Shown: positions 1 to 8,548 of the stretch, one piece after another
Layout: every line of letters starts with the position of its first letter
How positions within the stretch are numbered: the stretch's first letter is position 1
Assembly: GCA_016791445.1 (NCBI GenBank)
Contig: JAEUMP010000005.1
Location: 67,001 to 131,000 of the forward strand
Reading direction: 5' to 3'
Origin: Hyphomonadaceae bacterium
GTDB lineage: Bacteria; Pseudomonadota; Alphaproteobacteria; Caulobacterales; Aquidulcibacteraceae
Length of the DNA: 64,000 nucleotides
Notes under the pieces: model-generated
Seen by the model: the letters and a program-made list of their open reading frames with translations, nothing else
Told to the model about the DNA's origin: nothing
Databases searched by the model: none
Translations under genes and position numbers: made by a program

Positions 1-702
1 TGTCTTGACCTTCACGCCGCCCTGACGCTTCGGCGGCTCCGTCACCTTCAGCACCTTCAGGCGCGGCGCGGTGTCGACGCCGTAGTCGGACGCAGCCTTC
101 ACATCGATCGGCTTTTTCTTCGCCTTCATGATGTTGGGCAGCGAGGCGTAGCGCGGCTCGTTGAGGCGCAGGTCCGTCGTCACGATGGCCGGCAGCTGCA
201 GCTCGACCGTCTGGAGACCGCCGTCGACTTCGCGCGTCACCGTCGCCTTGTCGGCGCCGAGTTCGAGCTTGTAAGCGAAAGTGCCCTGCGGCCAGCCGAG
301 GAGCGCCGCCAGCATCTGGCCGGTCTGATTGGAGTCATCGTCGATCGCCTGCTTGCCGAGCACGACGAGTTGAGGGCTTTCCGCTTCCACGATGCCCTTG
401 AGGATCTTGGCGACCGCGAGCGGCTCCACGTCCCCGTCAACCTTCACGAGGATGCCCCGGTCCGCGCCCATGGCGAGCGCCGTGCGGATGGTTTCCTGCG
501 CCTGCTCCGGCCCGATGGAGACGGCGACGATCTCGGTGACCGTCCCCTTTTCCTTCAGCCGCACGGCTTCCTCGACCGCGATCTCGCAGAAGGGGTTCAT
601 CGACATCTTCAGGTTGGAGAGATCGACGCCCGTCTGGTCGCCCTTCACCTTCACCTTGAGATTGTAGTCGAGCACCCGCTTCACGGGCACGAGCACTTTC
701 AT
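1..702 (-). CDS. etfB: Electron transfer flavoprotein subunit beta (3' end cut by window)
   Basis: Beta subunit of the ETF heterodimer, which carries electrons from acyl-CoA and other dehydrogenases to ETF-quinone oxidoreductase. 234 codons are in the window; the family is about 250 residues, so some 15 C-terminal residues are missing. The start ATG (700-702) gives [14 protein letters not shown], the usual N-terminus. Near the C-terminus is the ETF-beta recognition loop [20 protein letters not shown], followed by PI. Its lysines K193 and K196 (codons at 124-126 and 115-117) align with the two lysines of human ETFB (K200, K203) that are methylated by ETFBKMT. etfA would be expected just outside the left edge. 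Confidence 0.95.
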   Translation of the reverse strand, partial: MKVLVPVKRVLDYNLKVKVKGDQTGVDLSNLKMSMNPFCEIAVEEAVRLKEKGTVTEIVAVSIGPEQAQETIRTALAMGADRGILVKVDGDVEPLAVAKILKGIVEAESPQLVVLGKQAIDDDSNQTGQMLAALLGWPQGTFAYKLELGADKATVTREVDGGLQTVELQLPAIVTTDLRLNEPRYASLPNIMKAKKKPIDVKAASDYGVDTAPRLKVLKVTEPPKRQGGVKVKT

Positions 703-892
703 CGGGGAATCCTCACCGCTCGGCTGAAAATAAGACGCGGGACCATGATGCGCCCGCCCCCCCGCGTCAACGCAAGGCCCATGCGGCGGGGCGTCGCCTG
801 TGAGCCCCTCTGCCCGCCTCTCCGATTATTAAGCGCCCTTCCGCGCGCCGCTCCGCTACGCCTGTGAGGCGATTGAAACGACGGAGGACGGC

Positions 893-1567
893 GTGCGGTT
901 TGTCGAGCTTTGCTTCCACGAGCGCGACGCCATCGCCGCCGATATCGCGGTGAAAGGTCTCGAGGAGGCGGGCCTCTGCGCGATCCGACGACCGGTGGAC
1001 GATGTCCGCGCGCCGGCGGTGTCGCGTGCGGCGAGCCGGCGCATCGTGCTGCACTCGCCGGCGTTTGCGGCACTGCCGCCCGGGCACCCGATCCACGCCG
1101 ACGCCGAGCTGGGCACACTCATTGTGCCGCTGGGACCGCACTGGCCGCTTCGGCGGTCGCGACCCTGGCTGATCGCTCCGCCCGGCGGACGCCTCGGGGC
1201 GCTCTCCTTCTGGAAGGCGGTTGCGGCGGCATTGCAGCGCGCGGCGCCGGACCGCGACGCCCGCATCGCCGCCCAGACGCACCTCTTCCGGACGCTGCGC
1301 GCGGCGGATGGCGGGGCGCCCGTCGGCCGCCGTCGCCGCAGCTTCGCGCGGATGGCCAGCATGCGCCCGGTGACCGCGGTGCAGAGCGCGCGCGACTGGC
1401 AGGCCGCCGTGACGCCGATGGCGGTGGTCGCGACCCTCGTGCTCGCCGCCGGCGCGTCCGTCCTCGCCGTCGATGTCGCCGCCCGTCCCGAGGCGTGGGG
1501 CGCGATCAGCCAGACGCCTGCGCCGGAGGAACCGTCCACCAACGCCTTCGCCGGAACTGCGCACTGA
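893..1567 (+). CDS. Membrane-anchored protein with a degenerate TIR-like domain
   Basis: 224 residues; GTG start chosen because GGAGGA (883-888) sits 4 nt upstream. The N-terminal 125 residues follow the outline of a TIR fold when laid by eye against the TIR protein at 24765-26042: a helix with ERDAIAADIAVKGLEEAG, a strand RRIVLHSP, then ADAELGTLIVPLG, and a helix FWKAVAAALQRA. The acidic residue at the place of the catalytic TIR glutamate is not a Glu, and the loop before it is shortened, so NADase activity is unlikely. One membrane segment lies at about 174-196. The TIR assignment is inference from pattern; the gene itself is well supported. It lies divergent from etfB. Confidence 0.7.
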   Translation: MRFVELCFHERDAIAADIAVKGLEEAGLCAIRRPVDDVRAPAVSRAASRRIVLHSPAFAALPPGHPIHADAELGTLIVPLGPHWPLRRSRPWLIAPPGGRLGALSFWKAVAAALQRAAPDRDARIAAQTHLFRTLRAADGGAPVGRRRRSFARMASMRPVTAVQSARDWQAAVTPMAVVATLVLAAGASVLAVDVAARPEAWGAISQTPAPEEPSTNAFAGTAH

Positions 1568-1591
1568 CCTCGCCTTCCGCCGCGAAGCGCT

Positions 1592-2017
1592 TCAGGAGGG
1601 AGCGCCCACGAGCTTCAGCACCTGCTGGATCGCGATCCCGGCGAGGCACAGCGTCGAGAGCGAGAAGAGCAGGAAGCGGATCATCACGATGTTGACCGTG
1701 TTCTGGACCAGCGAATGCAGCACCCTGAGCCCCACATAGCCCCACGCCAGCGCGATATTGAGCGGATCCTCGCCGCCGCTGAGGTAGGTGTAGAAGGCGG
1801 CCGCGTAGAAGATCGTCGGCTGCTCCATCAGGTGATTGTAGTTGTCCGACACCCACATGATGTTCGGCGGCAGGTTGAGCGTGCGGGTGCGCGCGGCGTC
1901 CTGCGGGTCGATCTTGGCCTTCTGCATGGCGGGGATGCGCGTCGCGTACATCCAGAGCCAGACGATCAGCGTCCAGCAGACCAGCGCCAGCACCGGCGTG
2001 AGAATGGTCGTCATCAT
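1592..2017 (-). CDS. MAPEG family membrane protein
   Basis: 141 residues with four hydrophobic segments, the size and layout of the MAPEG family (membrane-associated proteins in eicosanoid and glutathione metabolism). The segment FYAAAFYTYLSGGEDPLNIA and the following WGYVGLRVLHSLVQNTVN with its Arg and Asn residues match the family's conserved central region. Bacterial members are often glutathione-dependent membrane enzymes, but the substrate here is unknown. A second MAPEG gene is at 44775-45179, and three soluble glutathione transferases also lie in the window. Confidence 0.85.
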   Translation of the reverse strand: MMTTILTPVLALVCWTLIVWLWMYATRIPAMQKAKIDPQDAARTRTLNLPPNIMWVSDNYNHLMEQPTIFYAAAFYTYLSGGEDPLNIALAWGYVGLRVLHSLVQNTVNIVMIRFLLFSLSTLCLAGIAIQQVLKLVGAPS

Positions 2018-2184
2018 GGGCTGCCCTCCCTTGGCGGGGCGGACGTTAACCTGATTTGCGCGACCGGGAACCGCACGCCCGCGCCCGGGGTATTTCCCGG
2101 AACGGGGGCGCTTCGGCGCAGGTCCAGCATGTCTCTTGCACGACGTCGGGCATGCAGCACCCGGCGCCCTATCCGGCGGAAACC

Positions 2185-2802
2185 ATGACGCCCCAGGCCA
2201 CCGTCACGGCGTGGACGGCGCTCGTCGCGCTCGTCATGGGCGCGTTCGGTGTGCTGTCGGCGACCATGCCGCCGATTTTCGTGCCGCGCGAGGCGGTGCT
2301 GACCGTCGCCCCGTCCCCGCCGCCGCCCGACTTCGTGATCCCGGTGGCGCAGGTGGAGACGGCGGATCTGGTGAACACCTGGGGCGCCGCCCGCAGCCAC
2401 GGTCGCAAGCATCAGGGCATCGACATCATGGCCCGCGCCGGCACCCCGGTGCATGCGGCCGCCGACGGCATGATCGTGCGGATGACGACCAACGAGCTGG
2501 GCGGCATCGTCCTTTACCAGCGCGACGCGGGCGGCGCGCATGTCCTCTACTACGCGCACCTGCAGGGCTATGCGGCGGGTCTGCGCGAGGGGGAAATCGT
2601 CAAGCAGGGCGACGTGATCGGCTATGTCGGCTCGACCGGCAACGCGACGACGCCGCACCTCCATTTCGAGATCACCCGCCAGCCCAACGCCAAGCGCTGG
2701 TGGGGCGGCAAACCGCTGAACCCGTATCCGGTGCTGAAGGCCGGGATGATCGTCGAGAGCGCGCCGCAGGCGGCGGAAGCGCCCGGCGCGCCGAAGGTCT
2801 AG
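2185..2802 (+). CDS. M23 (LytM-type) peptidase domain protein, membrane-anchored
   Basis: Predicted cell-wall endopeptidase. An N-terminal membrane segment (residues about 9-28) is followed by a proline-rich linker and one LytM domain. Zinc ligands are visible: the HxxxD pair in KHQGIDI and the HxH in HLHFEI, with YYAHL between. All catalytic residues are present, so it is probably active rather than an EnvC-type activator. Start chosen at ATG 2185 (MTPQATVTAW), which has a purine-rich GGCGGA just upstream; an in-frame ATG at 2152 would add 11 residues. About 205 residues. Confidence 0.85.
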   Translation: MTPQATVTAWTALVALVMGAFGVLSATMPPIFVPREAVLTVAPSPPPPDFVIPVAQVETADLVNTWGAARSHGRKHQGIDIMARAGTPVHAAADGMIVRMTTNELGGIVLYQRDAGGAHVLYYAHLQGYAAGLREGEIVKQGDVIGYVGSTGNATTPHLHFEITRQPNAKRWWGGKPLNPYPVLKAGMIVESAPQAAEAPGAPKV

Positions 2803-2919
2803 GGCCGCTCCATCTTTTTCCTCAAGGGCGCGACCGGGACATGCGGCGGCGCCCGCGGAATCGCTTCTGGAAAAGCGACGCCACGGCGGGTTGGACAGCG
2901 ATAGAACGAGACGCGCAGC

Positions 2920-3231
2920 TCAACGGCGCGCGGGCGCAGACCTCGCGGGATCACGCGCCGACGCGAAAATGCGGGCGCGGCGCAAGGCCCGCCCGTCCGC
3001 ACGATGCAAACACAATCCATGAGCCCGCTCACACAACGGACCCGGCGCGCGCGACGCATGAACTTTGGACCGCCGGACAACGGCGTCGCGCGAGATCTTC
3101 CGACGGCGAACGCGCGACCGCGCCACAGGCGGCGCACACGTCTTCTTGGCGGTCTCCGGACGCGCCGGCGCCGCCCGCCAAAGCAGGAGACCTCCGACCG
3201 CCAGAACCAAAACCACAAGAAACGCGAGCAC
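2920..3231 (-). CDS. Possible small, very basic single-pass membrane protein
   Basis: Uncertain. A GTG (3229-3231) preceded by GGAGGG opens 103 residues that begin with a strong membrane segment, VLAFLVVLVLAVGGLLLW, followed by an arginine-rich tail with few acidic residues. No family recognised. Arginine-rich tails of this kind are common in non-coding frames of high-GC DNA, so the hydrophobic segment and the ribosome binding site are the only positive evidence. Confidence 0.25.
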   Translation of the reverse strand: MLAFLVVLVLAVGGLLLWRAAPARPETAKKTCAPPVARSRVRRRKISRDAVVRRSKVHASRAPGPLCERAHGLCLHRADGRALRRARIFASARDPARSAPARR

Positions 3232-3312
3232 ACTGCCCTCCGCTGAAAAACCTGCGGCCTTTGTTCCCTTTTTGTTCCCTTTGGGCAAGTGACATTTTCG
3301 ACAGGAAGGCTT

Positions 3313-3381
3313 CGGAGCGGCGACGGCCCCATCGCCGTACCCTCTCAAAGACCTGACGGCGACGAGGGCGTCGCCGCTCCG
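3313..3381. repeat. Inverted repeat with CGGAGCGGCG arms
   Basis: Arms CGGAGCGGCGACG (3313-3325) and its exact reverse complement (3369-3381), 13 bp each, separated by 43 bp. The same arm motif (CGGAGCGGCG plus a variable end) forms the hairpin at 33448-33477, so it is a recurring intergenic element and not a chance palindrome. Confidence 0.65.
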
Positions 3382-3510
3382 GTTGCGGTGGATTTCGCGC
3401 TGCTCAATCCACCCTGCGCGCGGCGGGTGTGGTGCGCGTGTTCGCCATGCTGAGCGGCTGTCCGATCCGGACCAAGAGGTTTTCATCATCCTGCGAGCGC
3501 GCTGTCCGCA

Positions 3511-3646
3511 GAGACCGGGCGCACCGGGAGGTGCGCGGTCCGGCCCGGGCGCCGGCGCCAAACCCCTGATCTCGCAGCGCTGAGGTGGTGGAGAAACCGC
3601 ACATCTGTCCGGGCTGGACCGCGCACCTCCCGGTGCGCCCGGTCTC
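3511..3646. repeat. 37-bp inverted repeat of a REP-like element
   Basis: Left arm 3511-3547 and right arm 3610-3646 are reverse complements at 36 of 37 positions, separated by 62 bp. Each arm contains a smaller hairpin, GCGCACC-GGGA-GGTGCGC (7-bp stem, 4-nt loop). A 26-bp piece of the arm (3519-3544) occurs again, exactly, at 26194-26219. Two head-to-head copies of a short palindromic unit is the arrangement seen in REP doublets. Confidence 0.75.
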
Positions 3647-3717
3647 CGCCGCGAGCGAAGGCGTAGAGAGGATTGAGCGGAGCAAAACGCCCCACCCGCG
3701 CAAGCGATGCTCCAATT

Positions 3718-3857
3718 CTTCCCCCGCCTGGGGGGAAGTACCCGGCAAAGCCGGGGAATGGTGGCGAACTTGATCGTTTAATCTGCGCCCCCTCCGTCTT
3801 GCGCGTGCCGCGCAAGCCACCTCCCCCGATTCGCTTCGCTTCACGGAGGAGGAAAGT
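3718..3857. repeat. Composite intergenic repeat, CTTCCCCC hairpin type (copy 1)
   Basis: Begins with CTTCCCCC-GCCTG-GGGGGAAG (3718-3738, 8-bp perfect stem), continues with a second hairpin around CCCGGCAAAGCCGGGG, and ends with TTCGCTTCGCTTCACGGAGG and AGGAAA. The same series of blocks, in the same order, is found at 9955-10049. Function unknown. Confidence 0.6.
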
Positions 3858-3910
3858 GTGATTGCAAGTTTCGCGTTGTTTGTACGTCGCCCACAATGAC
3901 CTAACGATCT

Positions 3911-4165
3911 TCAATCGCGCTCCCCCGAACGCTGGTCATCCCGTTGCTTTCTCGAGAACAAAAGGCCACGCGCGACAAACGCTACGCTGTACAGCGCGAA
4001 GACCGAAATGATGAAGGGGACAGTTAGCGCTGGCCGCACATACGACACCAATATGCCGCCGACGATGTAGATCAACGATATCGCAATAAGCCAGCGATCC
4101 TGAAAGCTGTTTTGAACAAGGTGCTTGAGCACACCAACAAAGCCCCGCGTCTGTTGATTAGCCAT
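3911..4165 (-). CDS. Small two-TM membrane protein, unknown function
   Basis: 84 residues from the ATG at 4163-4165 (MANQQTRGFVGVL), which has GGAGGG five bases upstream and is preferred to an in-frame ATG at 4201. Two membrane segments (DRWLIAISLIYIVGGILVSY and VPFIISVFALYSVAFVARGL) and a charged C-terminal tail. No family recognised. Its base composition is clearly lower in GC than the neighbouring genes, and it sits beside the repeat-rich gap, so recent acquisition is possible. Confidence 0.6.
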   Translation of the reverse strand: MANQQTRGFVGVLKHLVQNSFQDRWLIAISLIYIVGGILVSYVRPALTVPFIISVFALYSVAFVARGLLFSRKQRDDQRSGERD

Positions 4166-4276
4166 TCGGCCCTCCACCACATCGACAAGTGTGGCACGCA
4201 ATGAACATTCTTATCTCTTAGCCATCGTGCATGGAGCAAGGAACGGAAGTGCGGCCCGCTGCGGCGAGCCGAGGCA

Positions 4277-4882
4277 TTACTCCCCCAGCGCCGCGTCCAC
4301 CAGCGCGCGCGCTTCCGCGCTCGACCAGTCCGCGGCGCCGGCGAGGCGCGCGATCTCCCGGCCGCTGCGGTCGTAGAGGATCGTCGTTGGCATGCCCTGC
4401 GCCTTCACTTCGAACGCGATCGCGGAGCCGGGGTCCTGATAGAAGTCGAGGCTCTCGCCGGCGAGCTTCTTCAGATCGCTCTGTGCGCGCGCCTTCATGT
4501 CGTTGCGGTCCACGCTGATGGCGACGAGTTCGAATTCCCGGCCGCGATAACCGTCCGCGAGCGCGGCGAGCGTCGGCATCTCCTCGATGCACGGCGCGCA
4601 CCACGTGGCCCAGAGATTGACGAGCACCACCTTGCCGCGGAAATCGCTGAGACGACGTTCCGCGCCCGTCGCGTCAAAGAACACGTTGAGCGGCTGCGCC
4701 GGCGGGTCGCGCACGACGACGAGCTTCTGCATTTCCCCCGTCGCGAAGCGCTTCAGGCTCGTCTCGTCGGCGGGTTTGGACACCGCCGTGAAAAGCACAT
4801 AGAGAGCCGCCAACAGGCCGAAGAGCCCGAGCCACCCCGCCGCTTTCAACGTCAAGGATTGCGTTTTCGCACCCGCCGCCAT
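4277..4882 (-). CDS. tlpA: TlpA-type thiol:disulfide reductase, membrane-anchored
   Basis: Periplasmic thioredoxin-like protein anchored by an N-terminal membrane segment (about residues 13-33). The redox motif WCAPC is in [18 protein letters not shown], and the cis-proline loop is GMPTTIL. TlpA proteins reduce disulfides during cytochrome oxidase and cytochrome c assembly. 201 residues. It is divergent from argH, an order found widely in alphaproteobacteria (tlpA, argH, lptM, lysA). Its ATG (4880-4882 on the minus strand) and the argH ATG (4881-4883) overlap within one CATG. Confidence 0.9.
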   Translation of the reverse strand: MAAGAKTQSLTLKAAGWLGLFGLLAALYVLFTAVSKPADETSLKRFATGEMQKLVVVRDPPAQPLNVFFDATGAERRLSDFRGKVVLVNLWATWCAPCIEEMPTLAALADGYRGREFELVAISVDRNDMKARAQSDLKKLAGESLDFYQDPGSAIAFEVKAQGMPTTILYDRSGREIARLAGAADWSSAEARALVDAALGE

Positions 4883-6305
4883 GTCCGACAAAAACTCCAG
4901 CTCACCCGGTGAAGGCCAACAGATGTGGGGCGGCCGCTTCGCCGAACGCCCCTCCGACATCATGCAGGCGATCAACGCCTCCATCGACATCGACAAACGC
5001 CTGTGGCGCGAGGACATCCGCGGCTCGAAAGCCCACGCGGCCATGCTCGCCGCGCAGGGGATCATTACGAAAGACGACGACGCGAAGATACAGGCGGGAC
5101 TAGACCAGATCGCCGCAGAGATCGAGGCGGGAACCTTCGTGTTCGACATCGCGCTTGAGGACATCCACCTCAACATCGAGGCGCGGCTGACCGAGCGCAT
5201 CGGCGAAGCGGGCAAGCGCCTGCACACGGGCCGCTCGCGCAACGACCAGGTGGCGACGGATTTCAAGCTCTGGGTGATGGGCGCGTGCGACGGCGCGGCC
5301 GACGAACTCCGCAGCCTGCAGAAGACGCTCGCTGCGCGCGCGGCGGAGACCGCCGATGTCGTCATGCCGGGCTTCACGCATCTGCAGACGGCGCAGCCAG
5401 TGACGATGGGCCACCACCTCCTCGCCTACGTGGAAATGTTCGAGCGCGACTTCATGCGGCTCAGTGGCGCCGGCGGCGCGGCGGGCGACGGTTGTCCGCT
5501 GGGCGCGGCGGCGCTTGCGGGCACAGGCTTCCCGATCGATCGCTTCGCGACGGCGAGCGCGCTGGGCTTTTCCGAACCCGCCGCCAATTCGCTCGACGCC
5601 GTCGGCTCGCGCGATTTCGCGCTGCAGGCGCTTTCGGCGCTGGCGATCGCGGGGACGCATCTCTCGCGGCTGGCCGAAGAGATCGTGCTGTGGACGTCGC
5701 CGCAATTCGGCTTCGCGCGACTGTCCGATGCGTGGTCCACCGGCTCGTCGATCATGCCGCAAAAGCGCAACCCGGACGCCGCCGAACTCATCCGCGCGAA
5801 GGCCGCGCGCCTCGGCGCCAACTTCGCGGCGTTGAACGGCATCGTGCAGAAGCTGCCGCTGACCTACGCCAAGGACCTGCAGGACGACAAGGTTCTGACT
5901 TTCGAAGCGTTCGATACGTTCGATCTCTGCGTCGCCGCCATGCGCGGCATGTTCGAGACGATCACGTTCAACCGCGACGCGATGCGTGAGGCCGCCACGC
6001 GCGGCTATGCCACCGCCACCGACCTCGCCGACTGGCTGGTGCGCGAACTCGCCATGCCCTTCCGCGAAGCCCACCACGTCACCGGCGCCGTCGTGAAGCG
6101 CGCCGAGGCGCTGGGCGTCGCCACGCTCGATGCGCTGCCGCTGGCGGAATTCCAGAAGATCGAACCGCGCATCACCGAAGCCGCCCGCGCGCTCCTCACC
6201 GTGGAACATTCCGCCGCGAGCCGCGACAGCTATGGCGGCACAGCCCCCGTCCGGGTGCGCGAGCAGGCGGCGCTCTGGAAAGAGCGGCTGGCTGACGAGG
6301 ATTGA
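4881..6305 (+). CDS. argH: Argininosuccinate lyase
   Basis: Last step of arginine synthesis: argininosuccinate to arginine and fumarate. 474 residues, normal length. The superfamily signature [12 protein letters not shown] is present, as is the N-terminal [14 protein letters not shown] and the [13 protein letters not shown] substrate loop. Start ATG 4881 gives [20 protein letters not shown], like other alphaproteobacterial ArgH; a later ATG at 4923 would begin directly at MWGGRF. First gene of argH-lptM-lysA, all on the plus strand. Confidence 0.96.
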   Translation: MSDKNSSSPGEGQQMWGGRFAERPSDIMQAINASIDIDKRLWREDIRGSKAHAAMLAAQGIITKDDDAKIQAGLDQIAAEIEAGTFVFDIALEDIHLNIEARLTERIGEAGKRLHTGRSRNDQVATDFKLWVMGACDGAADELRSLQKTLAARAAETADVVMPGFTHLQTAQPVTMGHHLLAYVEMFERDFMRLSGAGGAAGDGCPLGAAALAGTGFPIDRFATASALGFSEPAANSLDAVGSRDFALQALSALAIAGTHLSRLAEEIVLWTSPQFGFARLSDAWSTGSSIMPQKRNPDAAELIRAKAARLGANFAALNGIVQKLPLTYAKDLQDDKVLTFEAFDTFDLCVAAMRGMFETITFNRDAMREAATRGYATATDLADWLVRELAMPFREAHHVTGAVVKRAEALGVATLDALPLAEFQKIEPRITEAARALLTVEHSAASRDSYGGTAPVRVREQAALWKERLADED

Positions 6306-6355
6306 GCGCGGCGCGCGCAAATAGGCTAGGCTCACGCAAATTCCCGGAGACCCGC

Positions 6356-6640
6356 ATGTCCGACCACCGCAAATCCCTCCTCCGCCTCTCCGTCGCGGCG
6401 CTCGCGCTCGTGGCGCTTGTCGGCTGCGGCCTGAAGGGCGGGCTGGAGCGGCCGCCGCCGCAGTTCGGCGAGGCGCGCGCCGCCTATGAGGCCGAGCAAA
6501 AGGCCAAGGCCGAGGCCGCCGCCGCCGAGCAGGCCAAGAAGGAACGCGAGGCGAAGGAGCGCCAGCGGATGACGATCCCCGCGCCCTCCACCTCCGCGCA
6601 GCCGTCGGTGGAAAATCCCTCGCAGCCCGCGCCCCAGTAA
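6356..6640 (+). CDS. lptM: LptM-like small lipoprotein (LPS transport assembly)
   Basis: 94 residues. Signal peptide ending in the lipobox LVGC, then the hallmark GLKGGLERPPP directly after the lipidated cysteine (compare CGLKGPLYFPP of E. coli LptM/YifL). The rest is a charged Ala/Lys/Glu-rich helix and a Pro/Ser tail. LptM helps the LptD translocon to mature in enterobacteria; in alphaproteobacteria it typically sits between argH and lysA, as here. Start ATG 6356 follows a GGAG; upstream in-frame codons lack signal-peptide character. Confidence 0.85.
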   Translation: MSDHRKSLLRLSVAALALVALVGCGLKGGLERPPPQFGEARAAYEAEQKAKAEAAAAEQAKKEREAKERQRMTIPAPSTSAQPSVENPSQPAPQ

Positions 6641-6641
6641 C

Positions 6642-7895
6642 GTGAACCATTTCGACTATCGCGACGGCGCGCTCTTCTGCGAGGACGTGCCGCTCGAGGA
6701 AATCGCGAACGCCGTCGGCACGCCGGTCTATGTGTATTCGAGCGCCACGCTCGAGCGTCACTACCGCGTGTTCAAGGACGCCTTCGCGCCCGCCGATCCG
6801 CTCGTCGCCTATGCGGTGAAGGCCAACGGCAACATCGCCGTGATCGCGACGCTCGCGAAGCTCGGCGCCGGCGCGGACACGGTCTCCGCGGGCGAAATCC
6901 AGCGGGCGCTCGCCGCCGGCGTGCCGCCGGAGCGCATCATCTTCTCCGGCGTGGGCAAGACGGAGGCCGAACTCGCCTACGCGATCTCCGTCGGCGTGCA
7001 CCAGATCAATGTCGAAAGCATCGCCGAACTCGACATGATCGAGCGCGTCACCGCGCTGCACGGCCAGCGCGCCGCCATCGCCATCCGCATCAATCCCGAT
7101 GTCGGCGCGGGCGGGCACGACAAGATCTCGACCGGCAAGAGCGGCGCGAAATTCGGCGTCTCCGTCGCGGATGCGCTCGCGCTGCACGCGCGCGCGTCAA
7201 AGATGACGCTCGTCGACGCGAAAGGCTTCGCCGTCCACATCGGCAGCCAGATCAAGGATCTCGGGCCGCTCGAGAATGCGTTTCGCGTGATGCGGAAGCT
7301 CGCGGAAGACGCACGCGCGCAGGGCCTTCCGGTCAAGCGCCTCGATCTCGGCGGCGGCCTCGGCGTGCCTTACTTCAACGAGCCGGAACCGCCCTCGCCG
7401 TCCGCCTACGCCGCGATGGTCAAGCGCGTGTTCGACGGCTTCGACATTGCGCTCTCGTTCGAGCCCGGCCGCCTCATCGCCGCGAACGCGGGCGTGCTCG
7501 TCAGCCGCGTGATCCGCCAGCAGGCGCGCCCCGCGAACCGCATTCTCGTCGTCGATGCGGCGATGAACGATCTGATCCGTCCGGCGATGTACGAGGCGTT
7601 CCATGACATCAAGCCATTGCGCAGGGGCGGCGACGAGCGCGTCGTCATGGACGTCGTGGGCCCCGTCTGCGAGACCGGCGACACCTTCACCCGCGCGCGC
7701 GACCTGCCGCCGCTCGACGCCGGCGACCTCGTGGCCTTCATGACCGCCGGCGCCTACGGCGCGGTGATGGCGTCCACCTACAATGCGCGCGCACTGGTGC
7801 CTGAAGTGCTGGTGCGTGGGGACCGATACGAAGTCGTGCGCCGCCGCTGGAAAGTGAGCGAACAACTCGAACTGGAAAAGCTGCCGGAGTGGTGA
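6642..7895 (+). CDS. lysA: Diaminopimelate decarboxylase
   Basis: PLP enzyme, meso-diaminopimelate to lysine. 417 residues, GTG start one base after the lptM stop. Visible family features: the PLP lysine region VAYAVKANGN, the phosphate-binding LDLGGGLGVPY, the HIGSQ strand, and the active-site cysteine in GPVCETGDTF. Probably co-transcribed with argH and lptM. Confidence 0.96.
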   Translation: MNHFDYRDGALFCEDVPLEEIANAVGTPVYVYSSATLERHYRVFKDAFAPADPLVAYAVKANGNIAVIATLAKLGAGADTVSAGEIQRALAAGVPPERIIFSGVGKTEAELAYAISVGVHQINVESIAELDMIERVTALHGQRAAIAIRINPDVGAGGHDKISTGKSGAKFGVSVADALALHARASKMTLVDAKGFAVHIGSQIKDLGPLENAFRVMRKLAEDARAQGLPVKRLDLGGGLGVPYFNEPEPPSPSAYAAMVKRVFDGFDIALSFEPGRLIAANAGVLVSRVIRQQARPANRILVVDAAMNDLIRPAMYEAFHDIKPLRRGGDERVVMDVVGPVCETGDTFTRARDLPPLDAGDLVAFMTAGAYGAVMASTYNARALVPEVLVRGDRYEVVRRRWKVSEQLELEKLPEW

Positions 7896-7899
7896 GCCC

Positions 7900-8529
7900 C
7901 TAGCCGCCCATCGAATAGGGCCCGCCGCGCTCGATGGCGCGCTTGTAGGCGGGGCGCGCGTGCATGCGGCTGATATAGGCGTCGAGCGCGGGAAACGCCG
8001 CGAGCTTGCCGAAGGCGCGCGCCACTTCGCAGACGAAGGACATCTGCACGTCTGCAGCGGTGAATCGATCGCCGACGATGAAATCCTTGCCGGTCATGTG
8101 CGCATTCACATAGCCGAGATGGTTGTCGATCTCGCCCGTGATGCGCGGCTGCAGCGGCGCGCCCGCCTCGCCGAGGCGCATGGTGTAGAGCTGCAGCATC
8201 AGCGGCAGCATGGCGGAGCCTTCCGCATAGTGCATCCAGTGCAGATAGTCCGGCCACTGCGGATCGTCCGGCGCGAAACAGAACGTTCCGCCGCCATGCC
8301 AGCGCGCGAGATAATCAAGAATGGCGCCCGACTCCGCAACGACGCGGCCGTTGTCTTCGATCACCGGCGACTTGCCGAGCGGATGCACTTTCTTCAGCTC
8401 CGGCGGCGCAAGCCGCGTCACCGCATCGCGCTGGTAGGCGACGATCTCATACGGCAGCGCGAGTTCCTCGAGCATCCACAGGATGCGCTGCGAGCGGCTT
8501 TCGTTGAGGTGATGGACCTTGATCGTCAT
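7900..8529 (-). CDS. Glutathione S-transferase family protein
   Basis: 209 residues with the two-domain GST layout: a thioredoxin-like N-terminal half (HHLNESRSQRILWMLEELAL, then HPLGKSPVIEDNGRVVAESG, which carries the cis-Pro and the Glu-Ser glutathione contacts) and an all-helical C-terminal half (FTAADVQMSFVCE). ATG 8527-8529 has an AGGG-type site upstream. Substrate unknown. The stop lies 4 bp from the lysA stop (convergent). Confidence 0.9.
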   Translation of the reverse strand: MTIKVHHLNESRSQRILWMLEELALPYEIVAYQRDAVTRLAPPELKKVHPLGKSPVIEDNGRVVAESGAILDYLARWHGGGTFCFAPDDPQWPDYLHWMHYAEGSAMLPLMLQLYTMRLGEAGAPLQPRITGEIDNHLGYVNAHMTGKDFIVGDRFTAADVQMSFVCEVARAFGKLAAFPALDAYISRMHARPAYKRAIERGGPYSMGG

Positions 8530-8548
8530 ATGCGCCTCCCTGACCCTG

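Larger units (their letters stand above)
2803..3910. other. 1.1-kb gap rich in palindromic repeats
   Basis: No confidently coding gene. It holds three palindromic elements (3313-3381, 3511-3646, 3718-3857; listed separately) and one doubtful small membrane ORF on the minus strand (2920-3231). The repeats recur elsewhere in the window, so this looks like a landing site for short mobile or REP-like elements rather than a decayed gene. Confidence 0.6.

Noticed and set aside
5100-7187. 695-codon open frame on the minus strand across argH, lptM and lysA
   Set aside because: Shadow of three well-supported plus-strand genes. Arg/His-rich composition with no domain; long antisense frames are usual in DNA of this GC content.
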